The notes beneath the pieces were generated by a model, which was given only the letters and a program-made list of their open reading frames with translations, was not told the origin of the DNA and made no database searches. This document shows positions 23,509-32,059 of a DNA stretch of 36,514 bases, piece by piece. Location of the stretch: contig DPDG01000035.1 in assembly GCA_003526375.1 (NCBI GenBank), forward strand, positions 1-36,514. The letters run 5' to 3'. The position numbers and the translations under genes were made by a program. The stretch comes from Lentisphaeria bacterium. Its GTDB lineage: Bacteria > Verrucomicrobiota > Lentisphaeria > Victivallales > UBA1829. How positions within the stretch are numbered: position 1 is the stretch's first letter; every line of letters begins with the position of its first letter.

Positions 23509-25386
23509 ATGGCAATTATTCTACAGGTCAGCCGTCACGGCTGGAAAACCCGGCTTTTGATCGGCGCCATGTACGCGCTGCTTCTGGCGGGTTCGGTCAC
23601 GATGATCTATCCCTTCTGGCTGATGCTGTCGGGCTCCGTTTCATCTGAATATGATTTCAATGATTTCCGGCTGATCCCGAAGTATCTCTTCTCCGATGAC
23701 GCGCTCCTCGGGAAAACCCTCTACGAACGCTACGGCAAGACGAATTTTGCCACTTTCGCCGCACGTTACGGCATCATGGAGAGCTGTTACGGCTGGAACA
23801 ACCTCCGGGGAACGGAACGCCTTCTAGACACTCTTTATCCGGAAGAACAAAAACTGTACCGGAATTCTCCCGGTGCGGTACGAAAGATTCTCGGCGACTA
23901 CCGGGATTTCAAAACTTCTCTTCCCCCGCAGGAGATTGAACCGCTGTATCCGGACAAGCCTGCGCCTTTCCGCGAATTCCTGCGGAAGAAATACGGCGGG
24001 GACGGGATTCCGGAACGGGAGCTGATCGACAGGATCAACCGGAAATGGACGCGCGCATTTTCCACGCTGAACACGGTGCTTCCCGTCCCCGGGCGATTGT
24101 ATGAACGCTCCTGGCTGCCTTCGAAGCGGCCTGATTACGATGACTACATGGAATTCGTCGCAACTCTGCCGGCGGAAAACAGAGCCTTGATTTCGAGCGG
24201 GGAGTTCTACATCCGTTATCTGATGCTCCGCTTCAACACGGTTCACGGGCTGAACAAAAGCGTCGGCGGCACCTTCAGGCAGCTTTTGGAGGTCCCGTAT
24301 GTCCGTTCCGGCTGTTTGACGGAAGTCTACGACAATTTTGTCAAGACCTACCTGCCGCTGCGTCTTCTCGCTGTGCGCCGGAATCCGGAGACTGAAAGCC
24401 TCTGGCGCTCCTATCTTGAGAAAACCGTGCCGGAACAGGCCGAGCGTCTGTCCTTTTTCACCACGGTTCCTGCCGATCCCGGCATCCGGATCCTGTGGGG
24501 AAACTTCCTGAAGGACAGTCTTCCCGGTTCCGCGATCGAGATCCGGGGACCGGAGGAACGTTTCCGCGAGTTCCTGCTCGGGCGTTACGGAACTCCGGAA
24601 AAACTTGCCGCTGCATGGGAAATTACCTGCCCGGACTTTTCCGCAATCCAGCTTCCCGTGAAACTGGAGGATTATCACCTCTTTGAACGGGATAAAAAGG
24701 AGCTGAGACGGAATTTCTTTTTCGCGAACTACCGGGAAGTCCTGGAATATCTCGGGGGAAAATCGCGCGCGGTCTGGGTGACGCTTCTGCTGGTCGTCTG
24801 TTCGATCTTCACCGCATTGACGGTCAATCCCCTCGCGGCTTACGCGCTGTCGCGCGGAAAACAGTCCATTTCGGTCAAATTCCTGATCTTCTTTCTGGCG
24901 ACGATGGCATTTCCCGCGGAGGTCGGCATGATTCCCGGCTTCCTCCTGATGCGCGACCTGAATCTGCTGAATACGCTTTTCGCGCTGATCTTACCGGGGA
25001 TGGCAAGCGGCTATTCCATTTTCCTACTGAAAGGATTTTTCGACAGCATCCCGTCGGAACTGTATGAGGCTGCGGATATCGACGGAGCGGGAGAATTCCG
25101 CAAATTCCAAGCGATCGCCCTCCCGATGTCCAAGCCGATTCTTGCCGTGATCGCGCTGGGGGCGTTCAACAGCGCCTACGGCGGGTTCATGTGGGCGTTT
25201 CTTGCCTGCCAGGATCCCCGGATGTGGACAATCATGGTCTGGATGTACGAGTTTCAGGCAAACAATGCCTCCAACTCCGCACTGGTGATGGCGGCGCTGG
25301 CGCTGGTGTCGATCCCGACGCTGATGATGTTCATCTTCTGCCAGAAGATCATCATGCGCGGCATCATTGTGCCGAGCATGAAATGA
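23509..25386 (+). CDS. MalG-type ABC permease with ~370-residue extracytoplasmic insertion
   Basis: This 625-residue permease is about twice the usual MalG length. Helix 1 is at about 16-42 (MYALLLAGSVTMIYPFWLML). Residues about 48-415 then form a soluble insertion, before the remaining helices from about 418 (WVTLLLVVCSIFTALTV). The EAA loop is at 520-543 (EAADIDGAGEFRKFQ, then LPMSKP). The insertion has recurring elements of the form FREFL-x-x-[KR]YG: a degenerate one near 68-88, PFREFLRKKYG near 152-163 and RFREFLLGRYGTPEKLAAAW near 351-370. By topology the insertion faces the same side as the solute-binding domain of the partner protein. It starts 16 bases after that gene with AAAGGAG. 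Role of the insertion is unknown; it may be a second substrate-binding or docking domain. Confidence 0.88.
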   Translation: MAIILQVSRHGWKTRLLIGAMYALLLAGSVTMIYPFWLMLSGSVSSEYDFNDFRLIPKYLFSDDALLGKTLYERYGKTNFATFAARYGIMESCYGWNNLRGTERLLDTLYPEEQKLYRNSPGAVRKILGDYRDFKTSLPPQEIEPLYPDKPAPFREFLRKKYGGDGIPERELIDRINRKWTRAFSTLNTVLPVPGRLYERSWLPSKRPDYDDYMEFVATLPAENRALISSGEFYIRYLMLRFNTVHGLNKSVGGTFRQLLEVPYVRSGCLTEVYDNFVKTYLPLRLLAVRRNPETESLWRSYLEKTVPEQAERLSFFTTVPADPGIRILWGNFLKDSLPGSAIEIRGPEERFREFLLGRYGTPEKLAAAWEITCPDFSAIQLPVKLEDYHLFERDKKELRRNFFFANYREVLEYLGGKSRAVWVTLLLVVCSIFTALTVNPLAAYALSRGKQSISVKFLIFFLATMAFPAEVGMIPGFLLMRDLNLLNTLFALILPGMASGYSIFLLKGFFDSIPSELYEAADIDGAGEFRKFQAIALPMSKPILAVIALGAFNSAYGGFMWAFLACQDPRMWTIMVWMYEFQANNASNSALVMAALALVSIPTLMMFIFCQKIIMRGIIVPSMK

Positions 25387-25438
25387 AGACGAAAGAATTA
25401 ATTTTGAATGCCAAAGAGGAAAATATGGAGAAGTTTTT

Positions 25439-28045
25439 ATGGCAAAGCTTGAAAATACCACAGATGCTGCACAGGTGAAACAGGCGAATTTTCATCAATT
25501 ATTCGGAGATGCGCCGGAAATGCGCGATGCGGCTTCCGGAGAAACAATCCGGTGTTTCTCCGGTTCCCGACGTGAGCCGTTCCATCTGTTCGCTGTTCCG
25601 AGAGAGTATCCGGTTTGCGATTTCAAAAATATTCCGGACATCCTATTGAAAAGGCACTTCACATTTTCCGCAAATCCCGGGGAATTTTTTGTATTTCAAA
25701 TTGTGCTTTGGACTCAAGAACAGGGATTGGGAGACATTCATTTGTTCTGTGAAGCGCCCCCGTTTCCATGGCGCTGCTTTAATTTATCTTCGGGGAAACG
25801 CATGAATCTTGTCAGTCATTCGCTCCAGCCGCTTTGGACCGGACTTGAGATTCCCGTTTCAGCATCGGGAGTTCATTCTTTGAAATTCAGGATCGAAACG
25901 GAAAATTTTCCTCCTCAAACAATTGAACTTCTCCTTACCGTTGCCGGAGAGATCTTAAAAGACGGCGGAGAAAGCGACGACCGGCGTCTTGCGCGTCTTC
26001 GCTGGCTGGATTCTGAAATCGGAAAAGAGGAGAGTGTGTTTCCTCCTTACCTTCCGCTCCGGCGCGACGGTCGGGTTCTCTCCTGGCTCGGGCATACGCT
26101 GGAACTGGCGGAAAACGGACTCCCGCACCGGATTACGAGTTCCTGCCGGGGCGGGAACACTTCCTGTGACGGGCCTGTTCCGGAACTGCTCGAATCTCCC
26201 GCCGTGTTCGGGACGCGCTCCGGCGCTGTTTTTCAGGGCTCGCTGAGATTTCTGCACGAGACGGAAACCATCATCCGCTGGGAAACGTGCGGAACGCTTG
26301 GGAAAATGTCTGCGCATCTGGAAGGAGCTTTGGAATTCGATGGCACACTGCGTTTCACCTTCACCGTTTCGCCTCAGGAGGACGGAACGGAATTCTTCCA
26401 GCTCGAACTGCACCATCTTCAGAACGACTATTTTCTCGGACTTGACCGCCATGGCGGGCCTTGTCCGGAATGTCTGGACTGGCACTGGGACCGGAGGCGC
26501 TGGCAGGACGGCTACTGGATCGGGAATCTGAACGGCGGCATGCAGGTGCGTCTTTCCGATCCCGGCGCTCTGCCGCCGCTGGTCAACGCCTATTACAGTT
26601 TTTCGCCTCTGACGCCGCCTCCGGCATGGGAGAACGACGGACGGGGAGGAATCCGGCTTGCACGGCAGGACGATGCTGTTTCCGCACTGCTGTTCAGCGG
26701 TGAGACACTCCTCCGGAAAAACCGGGAACTTCATTTTCCGTTTGAATTCCGGATCACGCCGTTCCATCCGGCGGAACGGGAGCGCTTCTTCCGCGAGCGT
26801 TTCTATCATCCGATGATTCATCACTTTGAGATTGGCGGCGCCGATCCGCTGGAAGCGCTTGATTTTGACGCACTCCGTCGTGACGGCGTCACCTGTGTCA
26901 ATCTTCATCACGGAATTGCGCAGAATCCCTGCATCAATTATCCGTTTCTGAATGTGTCTCTTCCGAAACTGGCTTCTTTCGTGGAGCGGGCGCATCGTCA
27001 TGGACTGAAGGTTCTCTGTTATTACACCATCCGTGAATTAACGATACATGCCCCTGAATTCTGGGCATTCCGAAGTATGGGAGACGAAATTTTCTATCCG
27101 GGCCCGGGAGATGGCTCGCGCCCGTGCACCAATCCGGCAGGGCCCCATCCATGGCTCTGCGAAACGCTTGGAAGTTCTTTTCTTCCCGCATGGGCGGAGG
27201 TCGTCAAGACAGGTGAACTGGCGGGGACGCTTGATCTAGCGCTTGTGACGACGCCAGGAGGACGGCTGGAAAATTTTTATCTGGAGGGATTGCGCTGTCT
27301 TCTGGAACGCTGTCCGCTGGATGGTCTGTATCTGGATGACACTTCCCTCTCCGCGGAAGGATTTCGCCGCCTGCACCGGATCTTCCGCAAATATCGGAAG
27401 TGCGATCCCATTCTGGATTTCCACGCATGGAATCCGTTCCCGTTCCATCGGAAACGGGATTTCGGGAACTGTTCCGTCGTTTACCGCGACATGGAGAAAC
27501 TGCCCTATGTGACAGCTCTCTGGCTGGGAGAGAATTTCGATTACGAGGCGGCTTCTCCGGAATATTACCTGACGGAGCTCTCCGGACTGCCGTTCGGGCT
27601 GACCGGAGAAATGCTGCGCAGCGGCGGCAATCTCTGGCGCGGCATTCTGTTCGGGATGACTTCGCGTTACGGCTGGTTAGGCGATCCGCGCTCTCTCTGG
27701 TGCTTTTTTGACGCATTTGGGCTCGATGGTCTGCGGATCGAATCGGATTTCGATACACCGCCCCTGAAAATGTCCGATCCGCGGATCCGCGCAGCGCGTT
27801 TTTCCAATGCGCGGGGAAAAAAACTGCTTGCGCTCGCCTCGTGGTGCCCGGAAAAAACAAGTATCGCCTTTCCGGAAGATTGGACTGCGCCGGAAATCTC
27901 CGGTTTCCAGCGGTCTGCGGATTATCCGGCGGGAACGCCCGTTCCTCTGGAACCGGGGAAAGGAGTGATCCTCGCGCCCGGCGGTACAGAGGAAAAACCT
28001 GCGGAAAGAAATTTGAAGTGGAACATAGGAGGTACCTTTGTATGA
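25439..28045 (+). CDS. DUF6067-type glycosidase-like protein
   Basis: This 868-residue protein is recognised from its C-terminal half: CPLDGLYLDDTSLSAEGFRR near 625-645, then LWLGENFDYEAASPEYYLTE, SGLPFGLTGEMLRSGGN and WRGILFGMTSRYGW, which are typical of DUF6067 proteins related to GH123-like hydrolases. The N-terminal 450 residues look like beta-sandwich domains. LYLDD and LGENFDYE supply acidic candidates for catalysis, but I cannot assign them. No signal peptide is visible, so it is probably cytoplasmic. The ATG has GGAGAAG six bases upstream. The end overlaps the GH95 gene by four bases. Substrate unknown. Confidence 0.75.
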   Translation: MAKLENTTDAAQVKQANFHQLFGDAPEMRDAASGETIRCFSGSRREPFHLFAVPREYPVCDFKNIPDILLKRHFTFSANPGEFFVFQIVLWTQEQGLGDIHLFCEAPPFPWRCFNLSSGKRMNLVSHSLQPLWTGLEIPVSASGVHSLKFRIETENFPPQTIELLLTVAGEILKDGGESDDRRLARLRWLDSEIGKEESVFPPYLPLRRDGRVLSWLGHTLELAENGLPHRITSSCRGGNTSCDGPVPELLESPAVFGTRSGAVFQGSLRFLHETETIIRWETCGTLGKMSAHLEGALEFDGTLRFTFTVSPQEDGTEFFQLELHHLQNDYFLGLDRHGGPCPECLDWHWDRRRWQDGYWIGNLNGGMQVRLSDPGALPPLVNAYYSFSPLTPPPAWENDGRGGIRLARQDDAVSALLFSGETLLRKNRELHFPFEFRITPFHPAERERFFRERFYHPMIHHFEIGGADPLEALDFDALRRDGVTCVNLHHGIAQNPCINYPFLNVSLPKLASFVERAHRHGLKVLCYYTIRELTIHAPEFWAFRSMGDEIFYPGPGDGSRPCTNPAGPHPWLCETLGSSFLPAWAEVVKTGELAGTLDLALVTTPGGRLENFYLEGLRCLLERCPLDGLYLDDTSLSAEGFRRLHRIFRKYRKCDPILDFHAWNPFPFHRKRDFGNCSVVYRDMEKLPYVTALWLGENFDYEAASPEYYLTELSGLPFGLTGEMLRSGGNLWRGILFGMTSRYGWLGDPRSLWCFFDAFGLDGLRIESDFDTPPLKMSDPRIRAARFSNARGKKLLALASWCPEKTSIAFPEDWTAPEISGFQRSADYPAGTPVPLEPGKGVILAPGGTEEKPAERNLKWNIGGTFV

Positions 28046-30324
28046 AATCACATTGTCTGCTGATTTTCTTCTGTACAGTTTTCATTTCCATCTTATCCTT
28101 ATCGGCCGGGGAATGGCTTCTCTTCCAAACAACCCCCGCAAATCGGAATCAATGGGGGTCCGAGTATTTTCCTCTCGGCAATGGTGCACTGGGGGCGATG
28201 CTGAGCGGAGGAATCGAAGAGGATGTGCTCCAGCTGAATCTGGATTCCCTCTGGAGCGGGGATATGAATCTGGAACGCGGAGCCCGTTCGATGGGAAGAT
28301 ATCAATCGCTTGGAGAACTTCGGATCCTCTTGGAAAAAGCGCCCCGGCAGCCGGATTTCTACCGGAGAGAACTGGACCTTGCCCGGGCGCTGCATACGGT
28401 TGTCATCAAAGCAGGCGGCACCAGCCAGATTCGGACCGCCTACATCAGTGCTCCGGATCAGGTTTTAGTTTATTCCATTTTCTCTTCACAGCCGCTGACC
28501 GGCCGGATCGTTCTGGAGGACTCAAGGCAGGGGATGGTGTATCATGAAAATGGAATTTCAAAACGGCTTGGAACCCGTTATGAAGGACAGGATATCCTGC
28601 TTGACGGCCTTCTGCCCCGACAACTGAAATATCTGGATGCCGCGAAAAAATGGCGGGAAATGAAATTTGGGGTTACCTCTGGCGACATGCTCTATGCAGT
28701 ACGAATCCGGGTTTCCGGAGACGGCGTTGTCGCATCGGAAGAAAAAGCCCTTCGATTCCGGGATTGCCGCAAGCTGACCCTTCTTCTCGTGGGGGATACC
28801 ACCTACGAGCAGAATCCGGCATCGAAATTCCGGAATCCGGACAAGTTGAAGCGCCTCCCGGAACGTCTGGTCAAGGCCGCTGCGGCAGGGGAGAGTGAAC
28901 TCCGGAAACGCCACATCGCCGATTACCGTCAGTATTTCGACAGGGTTTCATTGAATCTTGGGTCCGGACGCAATGAATTGCCTCTGACGAAACGGCTGGC
29001 AGAATTCCGGAAAAACGGCGGAGATCCGGCTCTTCAGGCTCTTCTGTTCCAGTATGGGCGTTATCTTCTGATCTCTTCCAGCCGCCCCGGCACCCTGCCG
29101 GCGAATCTGCAGGGGATCTGGAACAATTCCAATACGCCCCCCTGGAACAGCGACTTTCATACCAATATCAATCTGCAGATGAATTACTGGGGCGCAGAAC
29201 CTGCCAATCTGGCCGAATGCCACCTGCCGCTCTTCCATCTGATGAATGCCAGCATTCCGGCGGCGGAACAGGATACGCAGAGTATTGATAAAAAACATCC
29301 GCCGGAAGGCTTTACGTTCCGAACCAGTCTGAATCCGTTCGGTGGAGGGGAGTGGAAGTGGAACTATCCATCCGCGGCATGGCTGGCGCTGCATATGTTC
29401 AGCCACTATGAATACAATCCGGACGAGATTTTTCTGCGTCAGATCGCCTGGCCTTATTTTGAAGGCTGCATGAAATTCTGGTTATCCTACCTGAAGGAGC
29501 GTCCGGACGGCATCGTGGTGGTCCCTCGAGGCTGGTCTCCGGAGCATGGCCCGGTGGAAGACGGGGTTTCCTATGATCAGCAGATTGTTACGGAGTTTTT
29601 CGATGTTTTTCTGGAATCCGCACGCATTCTCAGGATTCAGAACAATATGATCCGAAAGGCAGCTGCAATCCGCCCCCGGCTGCTCGGACCGAAAATCGGG
29701 AACTGGGGGCAGCTTCAGGAGTGGGAAACGGATCGTGACCGCAAAGGCGATACGCACCGTCACACCTCACATCTTTTTGCTGTCTATCCGGGGAATGCCA
29801 TCAATGCTGCGACACCGGATTTGCTGTGCGCGGCGCGGATCTCGCTCGAAGGGCGAGCAACAACCGGAGATTCCCGCCGTTCCTGGACCTGGCCTTGGAG
29901 ATGTGCTCTATGGGCTCGACTCGGAAACGGCACCAGAGCAACGGAAATGCTGTTTTCCCTTCTGCGCTGCAATACCATGAACAACCTGTTCACGACTCAT
30001 CCGCCGTTCCAGATCGATGGCAATCTTGGCATCATCGGAGCCATCTGCGAGATGCTTCTTCAAAATGAAACGGACAGGATTTTCATTCTGCCCGTTGATC
30101 TGCCGGAATGGCCGGACGGCTCCTTTTCCGGACTCCGAGCGAAAGGAGGATATACAATCGGAGCCGAGTGGGCCAACGGCATCATTACTCGCGCTGAAAT
30201 CAAAGCATCCAGACCCGGAATTCTGAAGCTCAGATTCCGTACGCCGCTGCAATATGATGGCCGATCAGCCCGAACCTTTGCCATTCCGGTGAAAGCCGGT
30301 CAAATAATTCTCCTGAACCGCTGA
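28042..30324 (+). CDS. Exported GH95-family alpha-L-fucosidase/galactosidase
   Basis: This 760-residue protein belongs to GH95, inverting enzymes that release alpha-1,2-L-fucose (some act on alpha-L-galactose). It begins with a signal peptide (LLIFFCTVFISILSLSAGEW). The N-terminal domain has FPLGNGALGAMLSGG then LQLNLDSLWSG. The (alpha/alpha)6 barrel shows PANLQGIWNNSNTPPWNSDF, INLQMNYWGAEPANLAE and GDTHRHTSHLFAVYPG. Length and motifs are complete. The ATG at 28042 overlaps the previous stop (ATGA) and follows AGGAGG; the long in-frame extension upstream would remove the signal peptide from the N-terminus and is rejected. It would trim fucosyl caps before or during uptake. Mucin, host glycans or plant xyloglucan are all possible sources. 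Confidence 0.92.
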   Translation: MKSHCLLIFFCTVFISILSLSAGEWLLFQTTPANRNQWGSEYFPLGNGALGAMLSGGIEEDVLQLNLDSLWSGDMNLERGARSMGRYQSLGELRILLEKAPRQPDFYRRELDLARALHTVVIKAGGTSQIRTAYISAPDQVLVYSIFSSQPLTGRIVLEDSRQGMVYHENGISKRLGTRYEGQDILLDGLLPRQLKYLDAAKKWREMKFGVTSGDMLYAVRIRVSGDGVVASEEKALRFRDCRKLTLLLVGDTTYEQNPASKFRNPDKLKRLPERLVKAAAAGESELRKRHIADYRQYFDRVSLNLGSGRNELPLTKRLAEFRKNGGDPALQALLFQYGRYLLISSSRPGTLPANLQGIWNNSNTPPWNSDFHTNINLQMNYWGAEPANLAECHLPLFHLMNASIPAAEQDTQSIDKKHPPEGFTFRTSLNPFGGGEWKWNYPSAAWLALHMFSHYEYNPDEIFLRQIAWPYFEGCMKFWLSYLKERPDGIVVVPRGWSPEHGPVEDGVSYDQQIVTEFFDVFLESARILRIQNNMIRKAAAIRPRLLGPKIGNWGQLQEWETDRDRKGDTHRHTSHLFAVYPGNAINAATPDLLCAARISLEGRATTGDSRRSWTWPWRCALWARLGNGTRATEMLFSLLRCNTMNNLFTTHPPFQIDGNLGIIGAICEMLLQNETDRIFILPVDLPEWPDGSFSGLRAKGGYTIGAEWANGIITRAEIKASRPGILKLRFRTPLQYDGRSARTFAIPVKAGQIILLNR

Positions 30325-30352
30325 AAGGAATTTGTGTGGAAACATGAAAACA

Positions 30353-30420
30353 GAAAATTTGACCTATTGTAAAATGCCCGGCAACCTTATTTGGATTGGA
30401 AAGGCGTTTTATGGAAAAGA
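30353..30420 (+). mobile_element. Possible relic of an IS3-type left end
   Basis: From TTGAC (30359) to GGCG (30406) this sequence aligns without gaps to the 48 bases from TTGAC (33134) in the leader of the intact IS3 element, sharing about two thirds of positions, including GTAAAA-x-GCCCG. Both are followed by a T run and an ATG in an A-rich context. Nothing of a transposase gene follows here, so it would be a decayed end of a related element. Confidence 0.4.
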
Positions 30421-30509
30421 TGCAGAGCAGATGAGACGCACAGCTCCTCTTTGCATGAATGCTAAAAGCAAAGGCAATATATGTTTCATTTTTTTCAAAG
30501 GGCAGGTAG

Positions 30510-30523
30510 TGTCAAACTTGACA
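30510..30523. promoter_or_regulatory. Perfect dyad TGTCAA-AC-TTGACA
   Basis: Two 6-base half-sites are separated by two bases. This could be an operator for a dimeric regulator, or the residue of an insertion-sequence end. It lies about 310 bases before the GH172 gene. Confidence 0.3.
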
Positions 30524-30721
30524 TGAGTGCGCCAAGTGAAAGAAATATGACGTGGCAGTTCGAGTTAAATTGAAAAAATATGATGGCAAAAATGACGGAG
30601 GCAGTCATAAATGACGAACAGGTTAATGGGTATTCAGCAGCATATTCGCTCAGCTCTATTCCAAGGGAAATGGATAAGACAATGTCAGCAGTAAAGACAT
30701 TCAAGTTGAAATGCAATAAGG

Positions 30722-30746
30722 GGAGAACTGAGTTTTCAGTTTCTCC
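30722..30746. repeat. 10-bp hairpin with one bulged base
   Basis: GGAGAACTGA and TCAGTTTCTCC pair around a GTTT loop, with one extra T on the 3' side. It is one of two hairpins within 115 bases of the GH172 start. Confidence 0.4.
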
Positions 30747-30772
30747 AGTTCGAGAAAAAAATAAAATTGAGC

Positions 30773-30806
30773 TCAAACACTAAACTAAAAAGGGATTAGT
30801 GTTTGA
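30773..30806. promoter_or_regulatory. 11-bp inverted repeat upstream of GH172
   Basis: TCAAACACTAA (30773-30783) and TTAGTGTTTGA (30796-30806) are perfect inverted repeats separated by 12 bases, ending 31 bases before the GH172 start codon. The position suits an operator or an RNA hairpin in the leader. No regulator is matched to it. Confidence 0.5.
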
Positions 30807-30836
30807 CAAAACCGGGACACAGCGAAGGAGACTGTT

Positions 30837-31937
30837 ATGGAAAAATTCAATGGATTGGGAATGAATCTTGGAAATCTCTCCCGTTTATCCTGCGCACAAA
30901 GCCGCTCCATCTGCGGGGAAAACCCGACCGGTGGGAAAGGCGCGGGAGCCATGGGTGAGCCGGATCCGCATCAGCACGCCCGCGAACTGGGACGCGGCTG
31001 GAAATGCAATGCGTGGCGTCCCGTCGAGCCGGGAGAGACTTTGGAACTTGCCAATATCGACGGCCCCGGCGCGATTCAGAGCATGTGGTTCGCCGCCTCG
31101 GTCACCCGGGAAATGATCCTGCGGATTTACTGGGACGGCCAGGAACATCCCTCCGTGGAAGCGCCCATCTGCGATTTCTTCGGTGCTCCGTGGATCAAAT
31201 TCACGGAGCGCGGAACGAGAGGACCTCTGATTCTGCTCAATTCCCTGCCGGTCGTCATCAATCCGAACCGCGGCATGAACTGTTTCTGGGAGATGCCTTT
31301 CCGCAAAAACTGTCGGATCACGGTGCAGAATCTCAATCCGGAGGAGAGGAAACCCTGTTTCCATCAGATCAACTACACGCTGACGGATGTTCCGGAGGAC
31401 TGCGCCTGCTTCCATGCGCAGTTCCGGCGTGTCAATCCGCTGCCATACAAGGAGGTGTATACGATTCTGGATCAGGTGAAAGGCTGCGGCCATTACGTCG
31501 GAACCGTCATGGGCTGGGGAATCCACAATAACAACTGGTGGGGCGAAGGGGAGATCAAATTCTATCTTGACGGTGACGGGGAATTCCCGACAATTTGCGG
31601 CACGGGCACGGAGGATTACTTCGGCGGCGCCCACAACTGGGAGGTGGACGGGCAGTATGTGACCTATTCGACCCCTTTCATGGGGATGCACCAGGTCATC
31701 AGGCCGGACGGGCTCTATCAGACCCAGCACTGCCACTCCATGTACCGCTGGCATATCATGGATCCCATTCGTTTTGAACAGGAACTGAAAGTCACGATCC
31801 AGGCGTTGGGCTGGCGCAGCAACGGGCGGCTCTATCCGGGGCAGCATGACATCTGCTCGGTTGCCTACTGGTATCAGACGCTCCCGAGCGTGCCTTTCCC
31901 GCGTTTCCCCTCCCGCGATGATCTCGAAGTAATCTGA
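30837..31937 (+). CDS. GH172 (DUF2961) family glycosidase
   Basis: This 366-residue protein is a DUF2961 member, now family GH172, whose characterised enzymes act on fructofuranosides and D-arabinofuranosides. Typical landmarks are GPGAIQSMWFA, the region with FGAPW, and CGTGTEDYFGGAHNWE, which holds the conserved acidic residues expected at the active site. The final third (YRWHIMDPIRFEQELKVTIQ) is also characteristic. Length is normal for a single-domain member. No signal peptide is seen, so it is probably cytoplasmic. It begins after GAAGGAG and a leader with hairpins, suggesting a separate transcript. Its presence hints at furanosyl residues in the target glycan, but the specific substrate is unknown. 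Confidence 0.88.
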   Translation: MEKFNGLGMNLGNLSRLSCAQSRSICGENPTGGKGAGAMGEPDPHQHARELGRGWKCNAWRPVEPGETLELANIDGPGAIQSMWFAASVTREMILRIYWDGQEHPSVEAPICDFFGAPWIKFTERGTRGPLILLNSLPVVINPNRGMNCFWEMPFRKNCRITVQNLNPEERKPCFHQINYTLTDVPEDCACFHAQFRRVNPLPYKEVYTILDQVKGCGHYVGTVMGWGIHNNNWWGEGEIKFYLDGDGEFPTICGTGTEDYFGGAHNWEVDGQYVTYSTPFMGMHQVIRPDGLYQTQHCHSMYRWHIMDPIRFEQELKVTIQALGWRSNGRLYPGQHDICSVAYWYQTLPSVPFPRFPSRDDLEVI

Positions 31938-32059
31938 GTCCCTGCGGACAATTCGAAAGATTTCCGACGGTAAGGAACAGATATTTCACCGGATGGAGAT
32001 GATCGCAGAAAAATCTCTATCCCGATAGAAAACAAAAAACAAAAAAGGAGAAAGGCAAG

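Larger units (their letters stand above)
30325..30836. other. AT-rich gene-free stretch between GH95 and GH172
   Basis: This region is poorer in G+C than both neighbours. It holds a stretch resembling the left end of the IS3 element at 33.1 kb (30353-30420), a TGTCAA/TTGACA dyad (30510-30523) and two hairpins (30722-30746 and 30773-30806). Short frames inside it lack ribosome sites and recognisable motifs. It probably separates two transcription units and preserves scars of past insertion. Confidence 0.55.

Noticed and set aside
30580..30783. Open frame of 67 codons before GH172
   Set aside because: No ribosome site; its end runs through both hairpins of the leader.
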